NCBI GenBank assembly: GCA_036924085.1
Contig: JAVGWX010000011.1
Coordinates: forward strand, 32,796,386-32,860,385
Length of the DNA: 64,000 bases
Direction: 5' to 3'
From: Ariolimax columbianus
Taxonomy: Eukaryota; Mollusca; Gastropoda; Stylommatophora; Arionidae
Positions 1 to 10,502 of this stretch are shown here, piece after piece (positions within the stretch are counted from its first letter, which is position 1; each line of letters begins with the position of its first letter). The notes beneath the pieces are model-generated. The model did not search any database, was not told the origin of the DNA, and saw nothing but the letters and a program-made list of their open reading frames with translations. The translations under genes were made by a program, and so were the position numbers.

Positions 1-165
1 GCAATATTTGCACCTTTCAGTCCAACACATCCAACTTCAGCAAGAATTTTTTGAGTACCAGGTTAGCATCTTGGCAGCTCTGGTTCGCTGGCCCTGACGC
101 TAACAGTCAGCTATGGGTCGCTGACCACTGCAGCTCATGCGCAGCTCAGCATCTTGATCTGTCCA
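1..165 (-). repeat. REP-1 copy, cut by window edge
   Basis: Matches the minus-strand REP-1 copies at 14394-14738 and 58966-59322. About 85 bases are missing inside it: the sequence jumps at about 67 from the middle block straight to the block starting CTTGGCAGCTCTGGTTCGCT. The 5' end of the repeat, CAGCATCTTGAT on the plus strand, lies near 148-160. The small open frames here are repeat noise. Confidence 0.8.
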
Positions 166-844
166 AGTCTGATGTGGCTTTTCAGGATGCACGTCCATTT
201 AGATCGGTCTGCAGATATGTCTACGCAAGAAGTCAGATCCATAACCAGTACCTTCATGTCCAGCTTACATACATCTTTAAACCTCAACTGTGGTCAGCCA
301 GCTGTCCATATAGAGTATCTTTGGGAATGCGACTATCTTCCATGCGCCGAACATGACAAAGACAACGCAGTCTTCGCGGCCAATTATATATATATATATA
401 CACACAATCATTAGGTAACAGTCATTTGATTATAAAGTGCATGTACAATGGAAAATCTTATTTCAGGACACAAAATGGCTTTTTAGCAATCCCCCCTGTA
501 AGGATTGTGATAATCAAGACGTATATGTAATATAGCGAATAACATGGCCACCCGACTGTCAATTTGAACCATGGAAGAACACATGCGTTATTAATTTGTT
601 CGTAGTCAAGAGGATGTGAAACCTGAAATTTACAGAAAAAAGAAGGATCAGTTGTTTCAGATATAGGAGAGTGTTTGAATGATTTCAAAATTGAAGACAA
701 AACATCATTGATGAACTGCAGCATTGGAGACTAGCAAGCATGGCAACTAACAGTGACATACAGATTGACCAATTAGCCTGTGGCACTAGGTCAGTCACTG
801 TTGCTGAAAAATGTCAAAACAAGGCATTGCCCATGATGACCTCG
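166..844. other. No recognised gene
   Basis: AT-rich sequence with a short TA microsatellite near 387-402. An 88-codon minus-strand frame at 458-724 shows no domain I recognise and is probably chance. Confidence 0.5.
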
Positions 845-1012
845 GTTATAGAAATATGTGCAGCAGATGAGTACCAAGGCAGCTGACAATGGGGTAATGG
901 AGGCGATGCAAAATTGGTTAAAGGTCACAACAAAAGACATTTTTCTAGAGGGCATCCACATGCTAGTGGGCAGGTGGCCAGGCACAATGTCAAAAATATA
1001 ATTTCGACCAGC
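845..1012 (+). pseudogene. Mariner-like transposase C-terminal remnant
   Basis: The plus-strand translation around 870-985 reads approximately VMEAMQNWLKVTTKDIFLEG followed by a short GIHMLVGRW-like tail. This resembles the end of mariner transposases, where a helix of the EAVxxWL...FFxxGIxxLVxRW type precedes the C-terminus. The upstream catalytic DD(D/E) region cannot be followed because of stops and frameshifts. I infer a dead DNA-transposon fragment. A chance resemblance is possible because the match covers only about 40 residues. Confidence 0.45.
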
Positions 1013-1082
1013 TGACAGCAGAATGCAGGCAGTGTATGGTGACAACAAAAGTGTGGTGAACGTAAGTTCCGGCCAACCCGAA

Positions 1083-1310
1083 TTACTCATTACATTTGGC
1101 AATGGCGTCTTCTGAAGCAACAATATGCACCCGACCTGGTCTCAGAAGATCTTTCGTTAACTCACATCCTCTCGTTCGACACACTGTCTGCGTTCTGTGA
1201 TGGATGTGAACCATTCGATATCCTTCAGTTGTTAGAAACCGAGTCACCACTCGCTGATCAACTCTGGACGGATTCTGTATCACACCCGCCATGTTTTCAA
1301 CAGTCTCCTG
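1083..1310 (-). pseudogene. Mariner-like transposase N-terminal remnant
   Basis: A minus-strand frame of about 69 codons includes VDQRVVTRFLTTEGYRMVHI, like the first helix-turn-helix of mariner transposases (EQRxVIxFLxxEG...EIHRR), and then a degraded DLLRPGRVHIV segment resembling the DxRPGRP linker. It ends at a stop. It lies opposite in strand to the C-terminal fragment at 845-1012 and points towards it, so the two halves are inverted relative to an intact element. No terminal inverted repeats were found. Confidence 0.5.
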
Positions 1311-2091
1311 AAGAAACTATGAGTCGGAGGATAATTAAATTTTGCAAACTTGACGGTTGGCATGTGCAGTTTACATCTGAAGTGACATCATGCACATTGT
1401 ACGTATGTTCACTTGGTGCAGTTTGGTCCGGCCTCATTTGTGTGCGTGGTGTGTGTGTATATATATATATATAAAAAACGGCTCGAAGGGCTAAATAAGT
1501 TAAAATATTAGTTTTTTAAATATGACAGTGGCACTCTTTAGTCAGGTGTTTAATAATAAGAGCAATGTACCTTGTAATGAACAAGTTGTTCAAAAGTTTT
1601 GACTTGGCCTTGTATTTCCTTTTTGAAGTTAACTGAAATGAGAAAATGTTCACATATTTAATGACAAATGGCACATAAAATCAACTTCATTGCACATGAC
1701 ACCCTCATGTGAACTGTCTCTCACTGCTGAAAGTGACAATGACAGAGCACAAACTTCATTACTACCACGATGGCTCTTAAATATGTTTCATTGCCATTGT
1801 CGAATACCAATTTACAGATGGGTCATCTGGGAGAAAAGTCAAAACCATCGAGGGGAACCCATGACATGCCCGGTCTGTCAAATCGAGCTGACTTGAACCC
1901 AATACGTTTGGTTCGTAAAGCAAGCTATTGGCCTTATGCACTCCTAGAGATACTACAAGTTGGTGAATAACACCGCAATAAATACTGGAGATATATATAT
2001 TTAGAACACAAAGACTAAACATACCTAGAGGGGGTTGCAAGATAAACATTTGTAGAATGGGAACCAATATTTGGATATAAATATATATATA
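1311..2091. other. No recognised gene
   Basis: AT-rich sequence with TA microsatellites near 1457-1473 and 2077-2091. Small frames on both strands around 1690-2067 show no known motif. Confidence 0.5.
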
Positions 2092-2140
2092 TGTGAATGG
2101 AGCGACGTTCTACAAAGGACATGCTACATGATGATGATAT
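2092..2140 (+). mobile_element. RTE-like 3' end stub with ATG-repeat tail
   Basis: The string GGAGCGACGTTCTACAAAGG followed by ACATG resembles the 3' end of the RTE copy near 41318-41345 (GGAGCGACGGTCTATAAAGG then ACAT). It is followed by an (ATG)n tail that ran into the TA microsatellite now found at 7181. The element at 2141-7172 inserted in this tail. Only the last 50 bases of the older RTE remain. Confidence 0.55.
2129..2140. repeat. Target-site duplication, left copy (element A)
   Basis: TGATGATGATAT, identical to 7173-7184. The two copies bound the LINE at 2141-7172. The site lies in simple sequence, so part of the match could be coincidental, but both element ends fall exactly at the copies. 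Confidence 0.75.
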
Positions 2141-2161
2141 CTTCTTCTTCGTCGTACGCAG

Positions 2162-3220
2162 TCAGACAGTAACCATTATTTTTTCGAAAAAAGCGGCGGT
2201 CATCCAGAGGCCGTCGACACTGCCATAGAGCTTGTCTTGTGGTTCCACTGGTGATGGCCACATCTGCTCTCTCTGATCCTCGTATGTAGGGCAGATCTGC
2301 ATCAGATGTTCAGCGGTCATTTTCCCGGTACCACACGGGCATTCGTCGGTTCCACCTATCTTCAATTTGTTGAATAGGTGGTACCTCAGTCTATTGTGGC
2401 CAGTGCGAAGTCTGAAGACAACGACCTGCTCTCTTCTGTTCAACTGGTGATATGCGTCGTTTTTGGTGTAACCAGTATGTCCGGTTTCCCATTTGGTCAT
2501 GTATCTGGCTTTAATAAGTCGTTTTGACTCTTCGTACGTCATACTAGTATCTGTTTGTGGTGGTCTTGCACCTTCTTTTGCCAGTCTGTCTGCCTCCTCG
2601 TTGCCTTGGATGTTGCAGTGTGATGGGACCCACTGTACCACTACCCTTTTTGGTGCGGACTGCTGGCATAGTTGACAGAGTGCTGTTCTTAAGTCATTAA
2701 GCTCAGTGTTTTTCTGGCTTTTTAGCGCTGTGACTACGGCGAGAGCATCTGTAAGCAGGACTGTATGGCTTTCATTTTCTTTATGTGTCACCATTTCTTC
2801 CACTGCTGTCCTCAGTGCCTCTGCCTCCGCTCTGAAATTGCTTGTGTACTTACCAGTTATTTTTCTGCCATTTGGTAGGTTCAGGAATGCTCCTGCCCCT
2901 CCGTTCTGTGTAGTGTTTGTTACAGAACCGTCGGTGTATGCATGGGTCCAGTCCATGCTTGGGTAGTTTTTCGATATAAAGCTTAGGGTAGTATCTCTCC
3001 TTTCTTTTTCAGTCTGACAGTTTTTGTTTCCAATACCTGGTATATTTTCTACCACCTCTGGAAATATATCCTGTCTCCAGGTAGGTTTTCGTACAGTAGT
3101 GATGGGCTTTGGTGTTGTTAGTGCGTTTGTGGGATCTTCGTGCATCTTTGCTTTGGCTATTTCTGCAAAGTTTCTCCGCTTTAGTTTCCCATTTCCCAAA
3201 TTGTTTAGTCTCTGGTGCAT
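2162..3220 (-). pseudogene. Element A C-terminal part: RNase H and zinc-binding tail
   Basis: A 352-codon frame forms the C-terminal third of the LINE polyprotein. Residues about 95-215 are an RNase H fold with its acidic residues: YTDGSV (Asp), FRAEAEAL (Glu), LLTDALAVV (Asp), then WVPSHCNIQGNEEADRLAKE with the His and last Asp. RNase H removes RNA from the RNA-cDNA hybrid during target-primed reverse transcription. Residues about 270-320 hold CPCGTGKMTAEHLMQIC, a Cys/His cluster typical after RNase H in such LINEs. The stop is at 2162. The frame joins the RT part at about 3220-3293 through a frameshift. Confidence 0.88.
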
Positions 3221-3292
3221 TGGATGGTCAGTCAGTCTTCAGAGTTTCTCTGACAGCAGCTGGGCTCTGCAGTCTCTTCTATCGGTCATGGA

Positions 3293-5205
3293 TTACAGTT
3301 TTGTAATCTTTTCAAGTTCTACAATTGGCGTTGACTTCATGCCTCCTGTTATAACTCTCATGGCTTGGTTTTGAAGTTTGCTAACTTTATCGAAGTTCGC
3401 CTTTGCTGCTGTTGTCCATGCCGCAATGCCATACTCGAGAACTGGTCTCACTCTTCCAGTGTACAGTTTCTTTAGTATGCTTTCGTCTGCTCCCCAGCTT
3501 GTGCCAGCAAGTTTCCTCATGATTGCCATTCTTTCTCTGGCTCTCATTCGGTTTCTCTCGATCTGACTTTTCCATGTCATGCGCCGATCAAATGTGACTC
3601 CCGGATAGTTTGGGTTGTCGTTTGGCTGCAGGAATTTGCCATTTAGGCTTAATTTGGTGATTTGTGGTTTGATTGAAAGCGAGAATATTGTGCATGTGGT
3701 TTTCTCCTCATTTATTTTGACCAGCCATGAGTTCGCCCACTCTTCCAGCGATGTTAGGGCCTGCTGCATCCGATTTCTTGCTATGGTGAGATTCTTTTCA
3801 GAGGTCCACATAGCCAGATCGTCTGCAAACATTGAGCTATGGACTCTTCTTGGTATATTCTCTGTAATGTCGTTTATATACACCAGGAAGAGTGAGTGTG
3901 GGTGACAGTACTCCCCCTTGGGGTACTCCATGCTCGAGTGTCACCTTTTTGCTCATCTGCCCTTGTACTTGGACTCTGGCCGTTCTTTGTTTGAGGTAGT
4001 GGTTGATCCACTTGTACATTCTCCCACAAACTTCACTTCTCCTTAGCTTGACTCTAAGTCTGTCTTTCCAGACTTTGTCAAATGCCTTCTCCAGGTCCAC
4101 CCAAACCGCTACTGTGTGTTTCTGTGCCTGGTAGGCATCTTCTATTTCCTGGGCCATGAGGATGACCTGGTCCTCAGTGGATATGTACTGTCTAAAGCCT
4201 GCTTGCTGTGGAATTAGTATTCGTTTTTCTTTCAGATGCCACATCAGTCTGGTGTTTATCATAGGCTGATAGGCCTGTATCCATTCGGATCTGTTTTGTC
4301 CTTTCCATTCTTTGGTACTGGTACAAGTCTTTCCATGCCTGGGGTACAATTCCCCTTTTCCAGCTTTGGTTCAGGACCGATAGCAGTTTCCTCTTCGCTG
4401 TTTGGCGCAGACCCATCAGCATTTCGTTTGTTATCCCGTCTTTTCCCGGAGATTTCCTTTTCTTTAATGTTCTCATGGCCTCTTCCATTTCACTCATTGT
4501 TAATTTGGCCATCATGTGCTCTTCACTAATGTCTGTATGCCTATCTGCAGGGACCTCGATGTGGTTTGCTTTGGCATAGTGTTCTGCAAAAGTGTTTGCT
4601 GCTTTTTTCCCTGTGAGCAGGTTTTCGCCCTGCTTGATAGTAATTTGTTTGTTTGAAGGGGTTTCGTCGTTCATGGCTCTGACTAGCTTCCATAGCTTGT
4701 TCCCTTCTTTGTCTAGGTTGAGACTTTCAGTTTTGTTTTTCCAGCTCTCTCTTGCTGTTTGGTTGAGAGTGTATTTGTATTTCGCCGTGGCGGCTTTGAG
4801 GGCGATATTCGCCTCCATAAATTGTTCTCGCTCTGCCATGTTCCTAGCATTTGTGATTGCATCTTCCGCTTTCTGCAACTCATCATTCCAATAGCGCTTA
4901 TAGTTTTTCCTAGCCCCTCTTGGGATGGTTTCAGTGGCGGTTTGCATTATTGCCTTGCTTAGGCTTTCCACCATGGGCTTCATTTTGTTGTTTCGTGTGT
5001 TGATGGTTTCACACAGCCCGTCTTTCAGGATTGCAAATCTGTCCCAGTCGGCTCGTTTGTAATTCCAACGTGGGAGCGGTTTTGTTTCCTGTGGGCCTAC
5101 TTCCATATCAATGTCTAGCCTGATCGGCCTGTGGTCGCCACCTGCCAGTTGCTTTAGCACCTGGCGATCTATTTTATGGTGTATGTCCTGTGTGGAGAAG
5201 GCCAA
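3293..5205 (-). pseudogene. Element A reverse transcriptase region
   Basis: Three overlapping minus-strand frames (5205-4192, 4349-3837, 3931-3293) together cover the RT. Visible blocks are KSPGKDGITNEML at the RT start, DLEKAFDKVW (motif A), HGVPQGGVLSPTL (motif B), SSMFADDLAMW (motif C with the catalytic Asp pair), YPGVTFDRRMTWKSQI and the thumb region LEYGIAAWTTAAKANFD. Frameshifts near 4200-4340 and 3840-3930 break the frame. The active-site aspartates remain, so decay is mainly by indels. Confidence 0.88.
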
Positions 5206-5962
5206 ATCTGGAGTCGAGGTGGTATGTCATGTTCTAGAATAGAAACTAGGGCTATCCTCCAGCCTATTGATTAGGGAGAGATTTGTGTCTATCTTCCAAT
5301 CTTCCACTTCATCAACTCTGCTGTCTGTGTCCGAGTACCCCCATCTCTCCGAGTGGCTGTTGAAGTCTCCAACTACTATGCAGTTGGAGTCTTTGACGTC
5401 CATACTCGAGAGCGATAGGGATTTATTTGGTGGTCCGTACAGATTGAAAATGCGTGCGGAGCTTCGTCTCTTGAGCCATTATGTCAACTCCTACAATTTC
5501 TGCTTGTCCGGTGTGATTGACAGATACCGCGCTACTCGGTATGCAGTTTCGGGTCAGTATCAGGACCCCTCCTTTGTGACCTTCTCCATCGAGACGGAGA
5601 CGGAAGGTGTGGTATCCTCTGATTGAGAATTTATGGTTTTTGTTGAGGTGCGTTTCCTGGATACATGCCACGTCAATCTTACCTTCATGCAGGCGATGTG
5701 TTAGGGAAAGCTTTTTGTTAACGACACCCTCCGCATTCCACTGTAGTATTATGAGGGTCTTGAGTTTTTGGTCAATAGGAGTTGCCCCATAGCCATGTAC
5801 CTTGACTCCACAACACATGGGTGGGTGACCACCAGTAGTCAAGGGTGGGCCCCTTCGAACGTGAGGCCCGGCACTATCGCTGCCTGGCGGGACTCCGCAG
5901 GATGAGCACCATACGTTTTTCTGATCGGTTGTACTGTCATCATACTGCGATTTACGTTGCAC
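5206..5962 (-). pseudogene. Element A endonuclease domain
   Basis: The minus-strand frame from 5962 begins the APE-type endonuclease: LIILQWNAEGVVNKK (Asn-containing strand), CIQETHLNKNH (catalytic Glu) and GGVLILTRN. After a break near 5420 the GDFNSHSERWGYSD block and the GGDHRPI block, equivalent to the SDH motif, appear near 5110-5400. This enzyme nicks target DNA to prime reverse transcription. The start codon is uncertain because the upstream frame is open only to 5962. Confidence 0.8.
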
Positions 5963-6854
5963 TGTTTAGTTAGGCTTGTGGCCCCGTGCATCCGATTTCA
6001 ACAGGCGTTTCTGTAGGGATGCCCTCCTTAGCCTTTGGCTGTCCCCAGCCTATCTGCAAGGCAGCAGTTGTTTATGATCAGAGTTGTCTCTCTTATGGAA
6101 GTTGTCTTACCAGACTAACGAGTCTTCACTACTCGTGTCTATAGGGTGCAGTGATGATATATGAGATGATATATGATATGGACTGGTTTACCCGGAAGAG
6201 AGGCAGTCCAGTGTGTCTGTACCCCAGGATCGTCACATCCTGCCAGAAACGTAGCATTTGCATGTGAGTGGGGTATCTCTTTGCTCCCTTTATTTTCTTG
6301 GCTTCTATGCAGGGATGGTACGCCTAGCATTCCCCGCCACCTGGGATTTTGACACAGTGGGGCAGGTGTGCAATGTCCGCACCTCTTCTGCGTCCATTGG
6401 TATGGCTGATAGCGTACAGAGGTAGATATCGAAGCAGAAGTGCATTTAACCAGGGGACAAGCCTGGTAATGTCACGGAGATGTTGTTCGCCTGGTTTGCG
6501 GACATATCTCGTGGTCAAGGAGTGAGTCTCGACAGTTCACAGTGAGGTGGCTGCTCTACTGTTTTCGACACCCGACCAAGAACTAAGTCTTATGTTGGTG
6601 GTTTCGCACCCCATCGCCGTATAGGGTGAATATCGAGCAGCTATCCGCCCGCTTTGATCAGCGGATGGAAGAGACCTCTTTCTGTGGCTCGACCTGGTAG
6701 GGTTGAGGCGCGATCCCCAGGTTCCGACCATATCGAAGCCTCCCATTGCAGTGGTGCTGAGAATTTGGGCGGGATTCCGGCTAACAGGCGTCCGGCCGTA
6801 ATCCCTCACATGGTAGCCTCGCGCCATTGGCTTATCGGCCTGGCACGTGAACCA

Positions 6855-7130
6855 AATGTCTGCGGTTCCTCTCGAGTTGAGCAGGATTTCCGTAGCAACG
6901 CCCTGTCATTTGTAGGGTAAAACTGACCTGTCTTCCGATGGTCTATTTCCAGCACCCGTTCATTTTTTGGCCAGGACGAATTAATCAAGGGCTTTTGTTT
7001 GTCCATGACCAGGTATCTGGAGCCTGCGGTTTCTGCAGCGATCCTTCATTAGAAGGTTAGAGAGCTGACCTGTCTTCCGTGGGTCTAATACCAGAACACG
7101 TTCACTATTAGACCCAACGAAAGTGCTCTC
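6855..7130 (-). repeat. Two tandem 5' monomers of element A
   Basis: Near 6925 and 7062 the sequence CTGACCTGTCTTCCG is followed by similar text (GGTCTATTTCCAGCACCCGT and GGTCTAATACCAGAACACGT). The upstream flanks, with TGCGGTT and AGCGATCC/AGGATTTCC, also align. The spacing of about 137 bases indicates two diverged tandem units at the 5' end of the LINE. Tandem 5' monomers serve as promoters in some LINEs; that role here is inference. Confidence 0.6.
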
Positions 7131-7172
7131 GATTTGTCAGTCGTTCTACAGTGTTTGCGCGTTGAGTCAAAT

Positions 7173-7178
7173 TGATGA

Positions 7179-7184
<6 letters not shown>
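7173..7184. repeat. Target-site duplication, right copy (element A)
   Basis: TGATGATGATAT, identical to 2129-2140, directly before a TA microsatellite that runs to 7214. Confidence 0.75.

Positions 7185-7214
<30 letters not shown>
7181..7214. repeat. (TA)n microsatellite
   Basis: About 17 TA units. It originally continued the (ATG)n tail of the RTE stub at 2092-2140 before element A inserted. Confidence 0.9.
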
Positions 7215-7219
<5 letters not shown>

Positions 7220-7389
7220 TCAGAATAGGCAACAGCATATTATGAGTTCATTATGGTGGTATAAACTATATTGGAAAACGCGGATGACAATATTTGCGAA
7301 ACATCAATGTGCTGGTGATTGAACCGTAACACACAGAAATGTACATAAGACCACTTGGTGCAAAACCAATAGGTCCATTGCTACAGGAG

Positions 7390-7545
7390 ACGGATGTGTC
7401 GGACCAAAATGTGCAAATATCGTAGTCATGCTGTAAAATAGCACCAACGCATTCCGTTCTCTGGACTACATCCTGCTACTGCTACTTGTAAAGCCCTGTT
7501 CAGGATTTGGTAGAGGGATATTGAGAAAAAAATGCAGATTTCCCA
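7390..7545 (+). repeat. REP-1 3' fragment
   Basis: Aligns with the 3' half of REP-1: GATGTGTCGGACC, GTGCAAATATCGTAGTC, GCATTCCGTTCTCTGGACTA and the GGTAGAGGGATATTGAGAA end. It is 5' truncated. The following 7546-7720 shows no recognised content. Confidence 0.7.
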
Positions 7546-7721
7546 AAAGATCAAAACGGAGAAGCGGCTTACAGGACATGAGGGTTTAGAGAGGATGCTG
7601 CTAGGGACTATGACAATACAACTGAGTGCTTTCAAAGACACAGCAGGCACAACACCACCAACAAAGCCTCAAAAAAATTAAGACAGGCTAGGAACAGCCT
7701 GCTTAAATTTGAAGAACAGAG

Positions 7722-7890
7722 TTTGCTGCCCGCCAAAGACAGATGTGTCGGACAGAAAGGTGAAAATATTGCAGTCGAGCTGTAAACTAGCGAGACAGCG
7801 CATTCCGTTCTCATGACTACAACCCGGTTCATTGCGAAGCCCCGTTCAGGGCTTGGTAGCGGGAGTTTGAGAACGAAAGCAGAGGAAGAA
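7722..7890 (+). repeat. REP-1 3' fragment, second copy
   Basis: Second 5'-truncated plus-strand REP-1 piece: GATGTGTCGGACAGAAAGG, GCATTCCGTTCTCATGACTA, GGGCTTGGTAGCGGGAG and a tail GAACGAAAGCAGAGGAAGAA. The tail is GA-rich, as in other copies. Confidence 0.75.
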
Positions 7891-8239
7891 ATGTTTTCTG
7901 GAAGCGTCGACAACAGAGCGCACTCCATAGCTCCTACATTTCCTCCAGACTGTCAGGCACAACCCACAACATATAAGGTCACAGATAACCAAGTGTGGCG
8001 TGATTTTGAACTTGATACGCTGAGTTTGTAGTACAACCTCATGACCCCTTGGCCACACCCTCCGTTTAATTGTAATATAATAATGATATTAACGTGTGAA
8101 AAATAAAAAACTTACAATATTACAAAAATTCAATTTCAATGTAAGACTTACAATATAAACATAAGTTAATAAGGCTCAAGCAGAAAATACATTACTATTC
8201 CAATGTGATTTTTTCTTTTGCTCTACTGCCCTTGTCATG

Positions 8240-9080
8240 CTGAATCACACATAGGCGGGGATGCGTAGATTTCTTGTTATCGCCAGGTGGAAGGCCTGTG
8301 CTGTTGTTAGGTGGAACTTTCTGAGAGTGTCAGACACACCCTTGATCCGACATTGAGGTCTGACCTTTGCTTGTGGACTGGAGACCTGCATATATGTTCT
8401 TGCTGCAGACTGGCCATAATGCATTCCGATTAAATTACCAAACCACTTAAGATTTTTTAAAGTGTCAATGTAGGCACTAACTAGGTTTGTCCCCACTATC
8501 TGCCTTAGAGTGGTATTACAGATTTGGTTACAAATTTTCTTTCCAGCTGCATTACTCACACAGCACATCTCATAGCTTTGGATCTTACTCTTATGTATTT
8601 CTAGTAAGGACCAAGATTGACACTGGTAACACAATGTAGGAATAAACAATGTATTTATCTTCTTCTGCATTCGTTCTCAATCTCCCGCTGCCAAGCCCTG
8701 ACCTGAATAAGGCTTTGCAAATAGCCAGATGTAGTCTGGAGAACGGAAGGTGTTTGCTAGTTTACAGCATTGACTGCGATATCTGCACATTTCGGTCCGA
8801 CACATCTGTCTTCGGCAGGAATGTATTTATCATGCCCTCTTAGTTGAAAGAAGCACGCTAAAGCGTTTCAAAATCAGTTGCATTTGCCAGTGGACATTGT
8901 TCGCCTTCTGAATTCTATATGCGATCTCACTGTCCTTTCTCTGCTGTCATCAGTGAACAATACTACTTAGATATTTGAACTCAGTAGTTTCTTGATGTCA
9001 TTCTCCTCCACATATAAATTTCCATTTGTGTATTCTTGGGGACACCATAAATGCCCACAATGTACACATTTTTTAGAACA
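8240..9080 (-). pseudogene. LINE 3' fragment split by a REP-1 copy
   Basis: A 141-codon minus-strand frame (8670-8245) encodes a LINE RT C-terminus: LFIPTLCYQCQSWSLLE (the xLLYGxExW region), TTLRQIVGTNLVSAYID and KNLKWFGNLIGMHYG (the WxGHxxRM region), ending near RNLRIPAYV. Upstream, 9060-8860 reads like the preceding thumb part. REP-1 at 8660-8819 interrupts it. The clade is not assigned; the fragment is 5' truncated and degenerate. Confidence 0.65.
8648..8831 (-). repeat. 5'-truncated REP-1 with perfect 12-bp TSD
   Basis: The element body is 8660-8819, flanked by AATGTATTTATC at 8648-8659 and 8820-8831. The GA-rich tail is at the left (CTTCTTCTGCATTCG). Only the 3' 160 bases of REP-1 inserted; 5' truncation together with a TSD is typical of LINE-machinery retroposition. 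Confidence 0.85.
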
Positions 9081-10020
9081 TACCCGGTAAAACAAATGCA
9101 CCAAGCTCTATTTAGCATGTCATATGATGAACAAATATTTCTATAAATAATGTTAAGTACATACCAAAATGGTCAGTTAGATCAAGGTCGGTCCATTTTA
9201 ATAAGGCTTCTCCAAAAAATGTATCTTCGGTCTGTGAATCAAAAAGGCGCCAAAAAAAATACAATTTTTGTCATGAGAATTACTTACACTGTTTGTAAAT
9301 AGCTTTAAAGAGCATCTACCCAGCTGTAAATGTGTACCTGACTTACTGGTAGAGAACACAATACAATGAATAAGAGAACAAATATTTCTTCTCCTAAAAA
9401 GGATGCTGGGACATTTGAGTCGTGCTTTTCAGCGAGGCTGCAATATATATGTAGTTTTGCAATATCTACATTTCAGTTGGATTTTTTGAGTACCGGGTTT
9501 GCCTTCCAACTGTGATACATATTCTCTTAGCAAGAAATATAGTGCAAACAGATGCAAACAGACAATGTCTTACAAATCAGTAGATGGGATGTTATTCTTT
9601 ATTTAACTGTCATTAGATAGGATTGAATCATAAATACTGAAAAATAATGATTACTAGTTTCAGTTGTGCATAAATGAATTATGTTGTCAATAAGCGATCT
9701 GTAAACTCTGAAAAAATAAAGCTTAGTTTTTGTATACATACATGGCGGCCTTATGGAAGATTGACTTTTACTTTCCATTAAAGCAATTGGATTTTTTTTA
9801 TTTTTATTAGTTCCAATGCAAAAAGCCGGATAGTTGTAAATATGAAATTGTCACAAATAACTTGTCCCCCTTAATTTGATAAAAAAAGATTATGTTAACT
9901 CAAATGTCTCAACTGATATAGTTATTGTAACATTTTGTAAAAAAGATAATAGAAGCTCAATTAAATATATTTATCATCATCATGTGTCACCTCAAAGGCA
10001 TTGCCTTTCTTAGATCTGTA
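9081..10020. other. No recognised gene
   Basis: AT-rich sequence. A weak REP-1 resemblance (CAATATCTACATTTCAGTTG then TTTTTTGAGTACCGGG) lies near 9455-9510. Nothing else was identified. Confidence 0.5.
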
Positions 10021-10021
10021 C

Positions 10022-10262
10022 AAGGGGACGCCGTGGGCTAGTGGTTAAGTGACACGGCCCACAACATGAAGGTGCTGGGTTTTATCCTCATCACAGCACC
10101 ACATTAACTCCGGAGAAGCAAATCCTTAAAAAATGCAAGGGGAAGCAGAACCTAACATAAAATGCATGCCGAAAGTCAGATGTACTGGGCAGACAGGCGA
10201 AAATAAAAACATAGTGCAACGCACACCTCGTTAAGGAATAGAGAAATAAGGCAAATGTAAAA
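10022..10262 (+). mobile_element. SINE-1 copy (tRNA-derived)
   Basis: The head carries a pol III A-box-like GGGCTAGTGGTTAAGTGAC and a degraded B box (GCTGGGTTTTATCCTCATC; other copies have GGTTCGATCCC). The body has AAAATGCATGC, GCAACGCACACC and GGAATAGAGAAATAAGGC, and the 3' end is A-rich. It aligns along its length with the copies at 32665-32904 and 60416-60648. It cannot make protein. Confidence 0.85.
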
Positions 10263-10265
10263 AAA

Positions 10266-10502
10266 ACCAAGTAGCTTTCCTCACATCCTGAGAATGCTGA
10301 TGAAAGTAGACAACAGTCTTCCAGGTGGTTGTGCTATGCTTGGCTTAATCTCTGTGGCGCTCAATACTATGGGGATCACATCGATCCATATCTCATTAGC
10401 CAGGCTGTCTTGAAGAGAAATTGTGGTCTTGGTCAGTATATTAATCCTGATGCAACGTCCTGAACCAGTATTTTGTGCCTGACTAGACTAGCGTCTCAGT
10501 CC
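10266..10502 (+). repeat. R4 repeat copy
   Basis: Aligns with 13848-14062 and 30430-30678. Shared strings include GTGCTATGCTTGGCTT, TGGGGATCACATCGAT, CCAGGCTGTCTTGAA, GGTCTTGGTCAGTATATT and GTGCCTGAC. It lies directly after SINE-1. The family is unclassified and no coding potential is shared among the copies. Confidence 0.7.

Larger units (their letters stand above)
2141..7172 (-). mobile_element. Full-length RNase H-bearing LINE (element A)
   Basis: A 5,032-bp non-LTR retrotransposon read on the minus strand. In order it has about 1.2 kb of 5' sequence with tandem monomers, an apurinic-type endonuclease, a reverse transcriptase, an RNase H domain, a cysteine/histidine C-terminal region, a short 3' UTR and a (GAA)n tail. 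A perfect 12-bp TSD flanks it. APE endonuclease plus RNase H places it in the I group in the broad sense (I, Nimb or Ingi type); the exact clade needs a tree. No gag-like ORF1 with CCHC knuckles is visible. The coding region carries several frameshifts, so it is inactive. Confidence 0.88.

Noticed and set aside
3024..3374. Plus-strand frames of 60-120 codons across 2.4-5.6 kb
   Set aside because: Antisense shadows of the LINE polyprotein on the minus strand.
2141..7172. LTR retrotransposon or endogenous retrovirus
   Set aside because: No LTRs, protease or integrase; the endonuclease is APE type and the RT is followed by LINE-style RNase H.
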